Assembly (NCBI GenBank): GCA_018896025.1
Contig: JAHIND010000030.1
Span: forward strand, 1-48,466
Reading direction: 5' to 3'
Source of the DNA: Pseudomonadota bacterium
GTDB lineage: Bacteria; Desulfobacterota; Desulfarculia; Desulfarculales; Desulfarculaceae
Length of the DNA stretch: 48,466 nucleotides
Below, piece after piece: positions 25,157-33,044 of this stretch (position 1 is its first letter; each line of letters starts with the position of its first letter). Under the pieces are notes generated by a model that was not told where the DNA came from, ran no database searches, and saw only the letters and a list, made by a program, of their open reading frames with translations. Made by a program: the position numbers and the translations under genes.

Positions 25157-25774
25157 TTGACCCAAGAGCCCGCCCAGCCCAGAGACGAGGAGATCATCGC
25201 CCGCATCCTTGCAGGCGATAGCCTCGCCTTCGAGCAACTGGTGGAGCGCCACAAGGCCCTGGTGGCCCGCATCGTGGGGAGAAAGGTGCCGCGGCAGGAG
25301 GCTGCGGAGATGGTCCAAGAGGTTTTCATCAAGGTATTCATCTCCCTGCCGGACTACCGGCCCCTCAAGCCTTTTTCCCACTGGCTCTCCACCTTGGCGG
25401 TGCGGGCTTGCCATGATTACTGGCGGGCCCATTACCGACGACGGGAGGTGCCCTTCAGCGCCTTGTCACCGGAACCGGGCGGCAAAATGGAAAGTCGGGT
25501 AGAGGCCGCCATGGCCGAAGAGGCCCCTGACCGCCATAAGGAATACGAGGATTGGGAGTTGTTGGATTGGGCCCTGGGGCATCTTTCTCCGGAGGACCGC
25601 ATGGCCGTGACCCTGGTGAACCTGGAGGGCTACTCCATGGCAGAGGCGGCCGAGGCCTTGGGGTGGAGTCAAACCATGGTCAAGGTGCGCGCCTTTCGGG
25701 CCCGCCGCAAGCTGCAAAAACTGATAAGCCAAACCATGGAGGGGGAGGTGCAGGATGAAGCGCCGCAAACCTAA
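25157..25774 (+). CDS. ECF-subfamily RNA polymerase sigma factor
   Basis: A 205-residue ECF sigma factor. Region 2 spans QLVERHKALVARIVGRKV to STLAVRACHDYWR, and region 4 is LSPEDRMAVTLVNLEGYSMAEAAEALGWSQTMVKVRAFRARRKL, a clear helix-turn-helix. The best start is TTG at 25157, ten bases behind GGGGGAAGG; an alternative TTG is at 25076, and no ATG fits. The gene overlaps the following small membrane-protein gene by 20 bases, a coupling typical of sigma/anti-sigma pairs. It likely directs its own operon and possibly the efflux operon at 26743-31796. Confidence 0.92.
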   Translation: MTQEPAQPRDEEIIARILAGDSLAFEQLVERHKALVARIVGRKVPRQEAAEMVQEVFIKVFISLPDYRPLKPFSHWLSTLAVRACHDYWRAHYRRREVPFSALSPEPGGKMESRVEAAMAEEAPDRHKEYEDWELLDWALGHLSPEDRMAVTLVNLEGYSMAEAAEALGWSQTMVKVRAFRARRKLQKLISQTMEGEVQDEAPQT

Positions 25775-26093
25775 ATGGGAGGACCTGGAGCCGTCATTGC
25801 GCCGGGCCCACGAGTCCCGGCCCGAGCCCCTGCTCACTGAGCAGTGGCAGGACGACCTGATGAGGCGGGTGGATGGCCTGCGCCGCCGGCCCCGCCTGCG
25901 GGAGCGCTACGAGGACTCCATGGCCGGCTTCGCCCGCCTGCTGTTCCGCTTTGCCGGGGCCGGGGCGGTGGTGGCCGCCGGGCTGCTGCTCTACTCCCAC
26001 ATGTACGCCCCGGACCTGGACCGCCACGCGGCCGGCATGATTCTGGAGCAGCCGGCCGCGCCGGTATCCCTGGAAAGCCTGATCTGGTCGTGA
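25755..26093 (+). CDS. Small single-span membrane protein, possible anti-sigma factor
   Basis: A 112-residue protein with a charged N-terminal half (MKRRKPKWEDLEPSLRRAHE) and one membrane segment at about 62-82 (LLFRFAGAGAVVAAGLLLYS), leaving a short outer tail. It has no cysteine/histidine zinc anti-sigma motif. Position and 20-base overlap with the ECF sigma gene suggest that the cytoplasmic part holds the sigma factor and the outer part senses a signal, but I do not recognise a family. Confidence 0.7.
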   Translation: MKRRKPKWEDLEPSLRRAHESRPEPLLTEQWQDDLMRRVDGLRRRPRLRERYEDSMAGFARLLFRFAGAGAVVAAGLLLYSHMYAPDLDRHAAGMILEQPAAPVSLESLIWS

Positions 26094-26107
26094 AGCCGGG
26101 AGGCTAT

Positions 26108-26500
26108 ATGAAACGGAGTCGTATGTGGTTGGGCCTGCTGGCTGTTTTCGCCTGCGGTCTGGTCATCGGCGGGCTGAGCGCCAGCATCTACGAACGCCAC
26201 CAGGCGGCCGAACGCTACCGCCTTATCCGCCAGGACAAGGGGGCCTTCCTCACCCAACTCATCCTGGGCCGCTTGGAGGACACGCTGGAGCTGAGCGCCG
26301 CGCAAAAAGCCCGCATCCGGCCCCTGCTCCTGGACGCCTTCCGCCGCTCCCTGAAGCTGCGCGAGCAGGTGCGGCCCCAGCAGGAGCAGATCATGCGGGA
26401 AACCACCGGGCAGCTGCAGGGCCTGCTCACCCCGGCCCAGGTGAAAAAACTGGCCGCCAGCGGAGAGTGGAAACTCCTCTTGCCCCGCCCGCCCAAGTAG
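26108..26500 (+). CDS. Signal-anchored CpxP/Spy-like periplasmic protein
   Basis: A 130-residue protein with a hydrophobic anchor at about 7-27 and a long helical, Arg/Gln-rich remainder. The segments LELSAAQKARIRPLLLDAFRR and LQGLLTPAQVKKL resemble the paired LTxxQ-type helices of CpxP, Spy and the heavy-metal sensor family, which sense envelope stress or metals. ATG 26108 has GGGAGG ahead. Together with the sigma factor and small membrane protein it would make an envelope-stress sensing trio (compare CnrYXH), which is inference from layout. Confidence 0.72.
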   Translation: MKRSRMWLGLLAVFACGLVIGGLSASIYERHQAAERYRLIRQDKGAFLTQLILGRLEDTLELSAAQKARIRPLLLDAFRRSLKLREQVRPQQEQIMRETTGQLQGLLTPAQVKKLAASGEWKLLLPRPPK

Positions 26501-26549
26501 GCCCGGCCCGCCGCGCCGCCAACCATATGTGATCATTCCCTTAGCGCCT

Positions 26550-26588
26550 GTCTGACCTGGCCGGGGGAAGCCCTCCGCCAGGCCAGAC
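26550..26588 (+). terminator. Strong hairpin after the sigma-factor operon
   Basis: GTCTGACCTGGC and GCCAGGCCAGAC form an 11-pair stem with one A/C mismatch around a G-then-C-rich inner loop that can pair further. It starts 49 bases after the last stop codon and is followed by CTTTCTCC, a weak pyrimidine run. A terminator or processing signal is likely. Confidence 0.6.
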
Positions 26589-26604
26589 TTTCTCCGAGGC
26601 CCGG

Positions 26605-26630
26605 GGGAACCCGGTCTGCCCGCCGGCGAA
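26605..26630 (+). promoter_or_regulatory. Possible ECF-type promoter ahead of the efflux operon
   Basis: GGGAAC, 16 bases, then CGAATT. The GAAC-type -35 and CGA-type -10 resemble ECF promoters. It lies 110 bases before the macA-like start and after the hairpin. A similar arrangement (TGAAAC, 17 bases, CGATTT) precedes the ECF sigma gene at 24855. Weak evidence from eye only. Confidence 0.3.
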
Positions 26631-26742
26631 TTATTCCCTCACCCACTGAAACCGCCGGCCCCTGGGCCGCGATTATCCAGTCAATGGGGCTAACGGTCCA
26701 GCTAGGTGGCGGCAGTCAGGTTCTTCATAACGTGAGGATGAA

Positions 26743-28140
26743 GTGGAGCCCACACAGGAAACGCAGGCGCCGATGCCGGCCAAACGCTGGTGGTCGAGGA
26801 AGGTTATATGGCTCCTGCTGGCCCTGGTGCTGGCCGGCGGGGGGGCGGGTTGGTATTGGCTGGCCAGGAACAACCAGCCGGTCAGCCTGGCCACCGCGGC
26901 GGTCACCGAGGGCGAGATGCTGGAGGCCATCAGCGCCACCGGCACCGTGGAGCCCGAGGAGGTGGTGGATGTGGGGGCCCAGGTGGCCGGCCAGATTTTG
27001 TCCTTCGGGCAAGACGCCGAGGGTAAGCCCATCGACTACGGCTCGGTGGTGCACCGGGGCACCGTGCTGGCCCGCATCGACGATTCGCTCTATGCGGCGG
27101 ACGCTGACCGCGCCCAGGCCCAGCTGCTAGCCTCCCAGGCCGGGCAGCGCCGCGCCGTGGCCGACTTGGAGCAGCTCAAGGCCAAGTTACGCCAGTCGGA
27201 ACGCGACTGGCGGCGGGCCCGCAAGCTGGGCCCTTCCGAAGCCCTGGCCCAGTCCGCCTACGACGCCTATCAATCCGCCTTCGAGACCGCCCAGGCCAAT
27301 CTGGCCGTAGGCCAAGCAGCCATCCTGCAGGCCAAGGCCGAGGTGGCCCAGGCCGAGGCCCAACTGGTGCGGGCCAAACGCAGCCTGAGCTACTGCACCA
27401 TCACCTCGCCGGTGGAGGGGGTGATCATCGACCGGCGAGTGAACATCGGCCAGACCGTGGTGGCCAGTCTCAACGCGCCCAGCCTCTTCCTCATCGCCAA
27501 GGACCTGAAACGCATGCAGGTGTGGGTGGCGGTCAACGAGGCTGACATCGGTAAGATTCGGGTGGATCAGCCGGTGAGCTTCACGGTGGACGCCTTTCCC
27601 GGGGTGACCTTCACGGGCCAGGTGGGCAAGGTGCGGCTCAACGCCTCCATGACCCAGAACGTGGTCACCTACACCGTGGAGATCATCACCGACAACTCGG
27701 CCGGCCGCCTACTGCCCTACCTCAGCGCCAATGTGCAGTTCGAGGTGCGGCGTTTCAAGGACGTGCTGCTGGTGCCCAGCACCGCCCTGCGGTGGCAACC
27801 GCCGGCCACCCTGCCCGTGACCGGGCAAAAGGCGAAAGCGCCTTCCCCGGCCAAGGCCAAGGAGGCCGCCCCGGCTAGGGCCGGCATGGCCACGGGCGAC
27901 GCCTCGGCTGGATCCCCCACCCGGGGGGTGGTCTGGGTGCCTACGGGCCAGGGCGTGCGGCCCGTCAGGGTGGCCGTGCTGGCCAGCGACGCCAGCCAAA
28001 CCGCGGTGCGCTCCCAGGAGTTGACCAGCGAGATGCGGGTGGTGGTGGGCATGGCCGGGCCCCAACGGCGGAGCAACGGGGGCGGCAACCCCTTCGCGCC
28101 CAAGTTCCCGGGCCGCAGCAGCAGCCGGCAGCAGCGCTAG
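26743..28140 (+). CDS. macA: MacA-like periplasmic adaptor (HlyD/RND-MFP family)
   Basis: A 465-residue membrane fusion protein with an N-terminal anchor at 20-40. It has the lipoyl-type halves split by a long coiled-coil hairpin (about 105-195, rich in Ala, Gln, Glu), then ITSPVEGVIIDRRVNIGQTVVASL, which is typical of MacA-type adaptors. An alanine/proline-rich insertion (about 360-390) sits in the C-terminal part. The start is GTG at 26743 with GAGG ahead. It should link the inner-membrane MacB-type ABC transporter to the outer membrane channel encoded two genes later. Confidence 0.92.
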   Translation: MEPTQETQAPMPAKRWWSRKVIWLLLALVLAGGGAGWYWLARNNQPVSLATAAVTEGEMLEAISATGTVEPEEVVDVGAQVAGQILSFGQDAEGKPIDYGSVVHRGTVLARIDDSLYAADADRAQAQLLASQAGQRRAVADLEQLKAKLRQSERDWRRARKLGPSEALAQSAYDAYQSAFETAQANLAVGQAAILQAKAEVAQAEAQLVRAKRSLSYCTITSPVEGVIIDRRVNIGQTVVASLNAPSLFLIAKDLKRMQVWVAVNEADIGKIRVDQPVSFTVDAFPGVTFTGQVGKVRLNASMTQNVVTYTVEIITDNSAGRLLPYLSANVQFEVRRFKDVLLVPSTALRWQPPATLPVTGQKAKAPSPAKAKEAAPARAGMATGDASAGSPTRGVVWVPTGQGVRPVRVAVLASDASQTAVRSQELTSEMRVVVGMAGPQRRSNGGGNPFAPKFPGRSSSRQQR

Positions 28141-28150
28141 GGGCGGGGTC

Positions 28151-28888
28151 ATGGCCCTCATCGAGCTGATAGAGTTGCGCAAGAGCTACCGCCTGGGCGA
28201 GCTGGTGGTCCCGGTGCTCAAGGGCGTGTCGCTCCAGGTGGAGCAGGGCGAGTTGGTGGCCCTCATGGGGGCCTCGGGCTCGGGCAAGAGCACCCTGATG
28301 AACATCCTGGGTTGCCTGGACCGGCCCACCTCGGGCCAGTACTGGCTGGATGGCCGCGAGATTTCCCAGCTCAGCGCCGACCAGCGGGCCATGCTCCGCA
28401 ACAGCAAGCTGGGCTTCGTGTTCCAGAACTTCAACCTGCTGCCGCGCACCAGCGCCCTGGACAACGTGGCCATGCCCCTGTCCTACGGCGAGGCCAACAT
28501 CTCCGAGCGCGAGGCCCGGCAGCGGGCCCAGGAGATGCTGGCCCTGGTGGGCCTGCAGGACCGGGTGCACCACGAGCCCAACCAGCTCTCCGGCGGCCAG
28601 CAGCAGCGGGTGGCCATCGCCCGCTCCCTGGTCAATCGGCCCCAGGTACTCCTAGCCGATGAGCCCACCGGCAACCTGGACTCCAAGACCAGCGAGGACA
28701 TCCTGAGCCTGTTCCAGAAGCTCAATCAGCATGGCGGAATAACCATAATCTTGGTGACCCACGACCCCATGGTGGCCCGGCACGCCCGGCGCACCATCCA
28801 CATCCACGACGGCCTTGTCGTGGAAGGGGCCTACGCCGCCGAGGGGAACGCCGCCTGCCAGGAGCCCGCGCCGGAGGCGACGCTGTGA
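28151..28888 (+). CDS. MacB-type ABC transporter ATP-binding protein
   Basis: A 245-residue LolD/MacB-type ATPase. Walker A GASGSGKS is at 40-47, the Q-loop in VFQNFNLLPR, signature LSGGQQQR, Walker B VLLADEPTGNLDS and the H-loop in ILVTHD. In E. coli MacB the ATPase and permease are one chain; here they are separate genes with a four-base overlap (GTGA). It powers the conformational pump that expels substrates from the periplasm, such as macrolides, peptides or lipids in known systems. Confidence 0.93.
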   Translation: MALIELIELRKSYRLGELVVPVLKGVSLQVEQGELVALMGASGSGKSTLMNILGCLDRPTSGQYWLDGREISQLSADQRAMLRNSKLGFVFQNFNLLPRTSALDNVAMPLSYGEANISEREARQRAQEMLALVGLQDRVHHEPNQLSGGQQQRVAIARSLVNRPQVLLADEPTGNLDSKTSEDILSLFQKLNQHGGITIILVTHDPMVARHARRTIHIHDGLVVEGAYAAEGNAACQEPAPEATL

Positions 28889-30267
28889 ACACCCTGCGCA
28901 CCACCGGCACCGCCCTCAAGGCGCTCCGGCGCAACCCCATGCGCGCCCTCTTGACCACCCTGGGCATCGTCATCGGCGTGGGCGCGGTGATCGCCATGAT
29001 GGAGATCGGCTCCGGCTCCTCGGCGGCCCTGCAGGACGCCATCTCCAGCATGGGAGCCAACGTGCTCATGATCCAACCGGGCACCGCCTCCAGCGGGGGC
29101 ATCAGCTTTGGGGCGGGCAGCGTGACCACCCTGACCCCGGGCGACGCCGAGGCCCTGGCCAAACAGTGCCCGGCCTTGCGGGGAGTGGCTCCCGAGGTGC
29201 GAGCCCGCACCCAGGTGGTCTACGGCAACCGCAACTGGGTGCCCTCCTGGATGACCGGGACCACTCCGGTGTATCTGGAGGTGGCCAACTGGTCCATGGC
29301 CGAGGGCGACTTCTTCACCGAGCGCGACGTGCTGGCCGCCAACAAGGTCTGCGTGCTGGGCCAGACCGTGGTGCGCGAGCTGTTCCAGGGCGAATCGCCC
29401 ATCGGCAAGGAGATCCGCGTCAAGAACGTGAGCTTCCGAGTGGTGGGGGTGCTGGTCAGCAAGGGCGCCAACATGATGGGCATGGACCAAGACGACATCC
29501 TGCTGGCCCCCTGGACCACTCTCAAGTACCGGGTGACCGGCTCCACCCTGACCACGGCCAACCAGAGCGCGGCGGCCAGCACCGCCAGCGGGGCGGACAC
29601 CAGCGGAGCCATCAACACCCTGAGCAAGATCTACCCCGGTCAGGCCAGCCTCTATCCCGAGAGGTCGGCGGCCCAGTTGGCCGACAACCCCATGCCGGTT
29701 CGCTTCGAAAACATCGACCGCATGATGGCCGCGGCCAAGGACGCGGCCTCGGTGCCCGCGGCCATAGACCAGATCACCAGCGTGTTGCGCGAACGCCACC
29801 GCATCCGCCCCGGCGACCCGGCGGATTTTAACATCCGCGACATGACCGAGATGACCAAGACCCTGGCCTCCACCAGCAACCTCATGACCAACCTGCTCTT
29901 AAGCGTGGCCATGATCTCGCTGCTGGTGGGCGGGGTGGGGATCATGAACATCATGCTGGTCTCGGTGACCGAGCGCACCCGGGAAATCGGCCTGCGCATG
30001 GCGGTGGGGGCGCGGGGCCGCGACATCCTGCGCCAGTTTTTGGTGGAGGCGGTGCTGCTGTGCTTGCTTGGCGGGGCCATGGGCATCATCTTCGGCCACG
30101 GCGGCTCCAAGCTGGTGCAGGCGGTGCTGGGCTGGCCGGTGGCCACCTCGCCCGGGGCCATCGCCGCCTCGGTGCTGGTGGCAGCCAGCGTGGGCATCGT
30201 CTTCGGCTTTTACCCGGCCTGGCGGGCCTCCCGCCTGGACCCCATCGAGGCCTTGCGCTACGAGTGA
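28885..30267 (+). CDS. MacB-type ABC transporter permease
   Basis: A 460-residue permease with the MacB fold: one helix at about 22-45 (LLTTLGIVIGVGAVIAMMEIG), a large periplasmic domain, and three C-terminal helices beginning MTNLLLSVAMISLLVGGVGIMNIMLVS, followed by the conserved RTREIGLRMAVGA segment. GTG start overlapping the ATPase stop. It forms the dimeric mechanotransmitter that couples ATP use to the adaptor. An insertion of small residues (SAAASTASGADTSG) sits in the periplasmic domain. Confidence 0.93.
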   Translation: MNTLRTTGTALKALRRNPMRALLTTLGIVIGVGAVIAMMEIGSGSSAALQDAISSMGANVLMIQPGTASSGGISFGAGSVTTLTPGDAEALAKQCPALRGVAPEVRARTQVVYGNRNWVPSWMTGTTPVYLEVANWSMAEGDFFTERDVLAANKVCVLGQTVVRELFQGESPIGKEIRVKNVSFRVVGVLVSKGANMMGMDQDDILLAPWTTLKYRVTGSTLTTANQSAAASTASGADTSGAINTLSKIYPGQASLYPERSAAQLADNPMPVRFENIDRMMAAAKDAASVPAAIDQITSVLRERHRIRPGDPADFNIRDMTEMTKTLASTSNLMTNLLLSVAMISLLVGGVGIMNIMLVSVTERTREIGLRMAVGARGRDILRQFLVEAVLLCLLGGAMGIIFGHGGSKLVQAVLGWPVATSPGAIAASVLVAASVGIVFGFYPAWRASRLDPIEALRYE

Positions 30268-30272
30268 GGAAA

Positions 30273-31796
30273 ATGGAAACCAAGGCGCACAGAGACCCAG
30301 GAGCCCATCACTCCGCCGGCCCCAACCCAGCCCGGGCGCGGCGGGTCGGCCTGCTCTGCCTGGGCCTGATCCTGTTGAGCGCGGGCTGCCTGGTGGGGCC
30401 TGACTTCAAGCCGCCCCAGGAAGCGGTGCCCGCCAAGTTCAGCGCCCAGCCCGCGGCCCAGGCCGAGCAGGCCTTGCGGGACCAGGACCTGGCCCAGTGG
30501 TGGACCATATTCAACGACCCGGTCTTGGTCTCCCTGGAGAAGCGGGCCCTGAAGGCCAACCTGGACCTCCAGGTGGCCCAGGCGCGCCTGCGCCAGGCCC
30601 GGGCCTCCCGGGGCATCGCCGCCGGCGGGCTGGGCCCGGAACTGGACGTGTCCGGCTCCTACCAGCGCACCCGCTATTCCTCCTCCTCTACCAAGTCCAG
30701 CAGCTCTTTGGCGGGCACGGTGGGCGACGTTTACCAGACGGGCTTCGACGCCAGTTGGGAAGTGGACATCTTCGGGGGCCTGCGCCGCAACCTGGAGGCC
30801 GCCAACGCCGATGTACGCGCCTCAGAAGAGGCCCGGCGCCAGGTGATGGTCAGCCTCACCGCCGAGGTGGCGCGCAACTACCTGGAGCTGCGCACCCTGC
30901 AGCAGCGCATCATCATCGCGCGCACCAACCTGGCAGCCCAGCGGCACACCGCCCGGCTCACCCGGCAGCGGCAGGAGGTCGGCTTTGTCAGCGGCCTGGA
31001 CACGGCCAACGCCGAGGCCCAGGCCTCCACCACCGCCGCGCGCATACCGCCCCTGGAGGCGGCGGCCCGACAGACCATCCACAACCTCGGGGTGCTGCTG
31101 GGACAGGAGCCGGCGGCCCTGCTGCCCCAACTGACCCCCAGCGAGCCCATACCCGCCTCGCCCCCCACGGTGCCGACGGGCCTGCCCTCGGACCTGCTGA
31201 CCCGGCGGCCGGACATACGCCAAGCCGAGGCCAAGCTGCACGCGGCCACCGCCCGGGTGGGGGTGGCCACCGCCGACCTGTTCCCCCGCTTCCTGCTCAC
31301 CGGCGCGGCGGGTTACCAGTCCTCCTCCTTCAGCACGTGGTTCGACGGGGCAGGAAACTTCTGGTCCATAGGCCCCTCTATAAGCTGGCCCATCTTCGCC
31401 AGCGGCAAAATCAGGGCCAACATCGAGTTGAAGGATGCCCAGGCCGAGGAGGCCCTGCTGGTCTATCGCCAGACGGTGCTCAATTCCCTGCGGGAGGTGG
31501 AGGACGCCCTGGTGGCCTCCACCCAGGAACAGTCTCACCGCCGAGAGCTGACCGCCGCGGTGGCCGCCAACCAGAAGGCCCTGAAGCTCTCCACCCTGCT
31601 CTACACCGAGGGGCAGGTGGAGTTTCTCAACGTGCTGCAAGCCCAAGGCGCCCTGTACGTCACCGAGGACGCGCTGGTGTCCAGCAACGGGGCGGTGGGC
31701 ACCAACTTGGTGTCCCTGTACAAGGCCTTGGGTGGGGGGTGGCAGGCCGAACCCAAGACCGGCAAACCGACCGTCCCCCTGGCCTCGTCCAACTAA
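30273..31796 (+). CDS. NodT-family outer membrane efflux lipoprotein (TolC-like)
   Basis: A 507-residue outer membrane factor. After an unusually long basic N-region (25 residues), a hydrophobic stretch ends in the lipobox LSAGC with Cys39 as lipid site. The protein has the NodT-type WWTIFNDPVL near the start of the mature part, the two repeated helical hairpins, and LTRRPDIRQAEAKLHAA plus SIGPSISWPIFASGKIRANI, all typical. The start at 30273 is preceded by GAGGAAA, five bases after the permease stop. It completes a tripartite pump spanning the envelope. The frame upstream of 30273 is a shadow. Confidence 0.92.
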   Translation: METKAHRDPGAHHSAGPNPARARRVGLLCLGLILLSAGCLVGPDFKPPQEAVPAKFSAQPAAQAEQALRDQDLAQWWTIFNDPVLVSLEKRALKANLDLQVAQARLRQARASRGIAAGGLGPELDVSGSYQRTRYSSSSTKSSSSLAGTVGDVYQTGFDASWEVDIFGGLRRNLEAANADVRASEEARRQVMVSLTAEVARNYLELRTLQQRIIIARTNLAAQRHTARLTRQRQEVGFVSGLDTANAEAQASTTAARIPPLEAAARQTIHNLGVLLGQEPAALLPQLTPSEPIPASPPTVPTGLPSDLLTRRPDIRQAEAKLHAATARVGVATADLFPRFLLTGAAGYQSSSFSTWFDGAGNFWSIGPSISWPIFASGKIRANIELKDAQAEEALLVYRQTVLNSLREVEDALVASTQEQSHRRELTAAVAANQKALKLSTLLYTEGQVEFLNVLQAQGALYVTEDALVSSNGAVGTNLVSLYKALGGGWQAEPKTGKPTVPLASSN

Positions 31797-32155
31797 AGGG
31801 CGGAGGTGCATTCAATCTGACCTTCTCCCCAAACCCTGTACTCGGTGATGACTCTGAATATTAGGGCCGTCGCGGCCAAAGATACAGCTACTGAAAGCTC
31901 GGAAAATAAGATCGAGGGGTCCTTCTTCCTCTGAGGCCGGACAAGCTACAAAATCAAAGACTGGGCAGAAGTTGGTAGAGCGCTAAGCTCTGAAGTGGAT
32001 TTTCCTCTTATTGCAAATGACGCTGTCCGCTGAACTGTGAACACCAACGGCAGGACATGAGTAGTCCCGCCGCTGGTGACCAAGCGGTCGTCATGCATTG
32101 ATCTGACCAAAGGCCCAGCCTGGCTTTAGGCTTGGCGGAGTTGTTGGGCCAGCGA
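31797..32155. other. Gene-free stretch between efflux operon and DUF347 gene
   Basis: About 360 bases separating convergent genes. Main visible structure is an imperfect inverted repeat at 32042-32078. A stretch near 31970 recalls a tRNA D arm but has no T arm or acceptor pairing. No ORF here looks real. Confidence 0.5.
32042..32078. repeat. 15-pair imperfect hairpin
   Basis: CACCAACGGCAGGAC (32042-32056) pairs with GTCCCGCCGCTGGTG (32064-32078) except for two A/C mismatches, around a seven-base loop. There is no T-run on either side, so a classic terminator is not obvious; it lies between convergent operons, where a bidirectional transcription barrier or a mobile-element end is possible. 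Confidence 0.55.
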
Positions 32156-32920
32156 TCAATGCGCCTTTTGGCTGGCCTTCTGTGGAAAGATATAAATGCA
32201 GCCCGCGATGAAGGCTAGAAGAATCGCCGAGGCGGCAAATCTGCTCAAGTCCAGGCCACCAGCACTGAGCGGCTTGTCGAGAAAATCGCCCACCACCGCG
32301 CCCAGGGGCCTGGTCAAGATGAAGGCTGCCCAAAATAGCATGGTTCTGGAAATCTTGGTCCAGCAATATGCGCCTGCCACCAGGGCAAGAAGCCCGGTGA
32401 AGACCAAGGCGCCTCCGCTATAGCCCAGGCCGGCGGTGTCCGCGGTCCAGTCTCCCAGGGCGGTTCCCAGCGTCTGGGAAAACATGATGGTGATCCAGTA
32501 AAACAGTTCTGCCTTGGGTGAGCTGATGCTATCGACCGACACTGAGCCCAGGGTGAAATACCAGACCGCCAAGGAGGCCAACAGCAGGGCTGCCAGCAGG
32601 GTAGAGCCTCCGGCATAGCCGATGCCCAAAGAGCGGTCGGCGAAATCGGCCAGGGTAGTGCCGACGGTGGTGGTGGCGATGATAGTCGTCCAATACAGCA
32701 CCGAAGAAAAATGCTTGGCCTTAATTTGTGCTATCACCGCAGCCAGGAAAATGACCGAGAAGATGCCGGTTCCCACCAGATAGCCCAGATGCATGGACAT
32801 GGACACCGCATCCCCGCCCGTTTCACCCAGGGTGGTGGCGGCGATCTTGATTATCCAGAACAATAAAGTGACTTCCGGAACTTTACTAGCTGATTCCCTA
32901 AGGTAAATTGATTTATTCAC
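32156..32920 (-). CDS. DUF347-repeat (COG4705) membrane protein
   Basis: A 254-residue integral membrane protein built of four related units, each a pair of helices with the pattern YW..I....T.GT..-D followed by G.GY.GG: FWIIKIAATTLGETGGD, YWTTIIATTTVGTTLADF, YWITIMFSQTLGTALGDW and FWAAFILTRPLGAVVGDF. This is the DUF347 repeat of unknown function. A GTG at 32920 is preceded by GGAG at good spacing, better than the TTG at 32932, so I use it. It lies 124 bases after the histidine kinase gene on the same strand, which suggests regulation by that two-component pair. Confidence 0.85.
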   Translation of the reverse strand: MNKSIYLRESASKVPEVTLLFWIIKIAATTLGETGGDAVSMSMHLGYLVGTGIFSVIFLAAVIAQIKAKHFSSVLYWTTIIATTTVGTTLADFADRSLGIGYAGGSTLLAALLLASLAVWYFTLGSVSVDSISSPKAELFYWITIMFSQTLGTALGDWTADTAGLGYSGGALVFTGLLALVAGAYCWTKISRTMLFWAAFILTRPLGAVVGDFLDKPLSAGGLDLSRFAASAILLAFIAGCIYIFPQKASQKAH

Positions 32921-33044
32921 CGTAATCTCCAAATGTTGGGGAGTCGCAACTCATGGCACGATAGCCGCCGCCACGGGTGCTTCTTGCAAGCCCGACAAGG
33001 GTTGAGCCGGCCGACGGCGGTGAAGGGGCTATGGATCATTTTTT

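Noticed and set aside
30060..30272. Upstream extension of the outer membrane factor frame
   Set aside because: Lies inside the permease gene in another frame; the ATG at 30273 has a ribosome-binding site and gives a lipoprotein signal.
31960..32030. tRNA-like segment containing GTTGGTAGAGCGCTAAGCTC
   Set aside because: Resembles a D arm and part of an anticodon arm, but no T arm, no acceptor pairing and no CCA end can be found.
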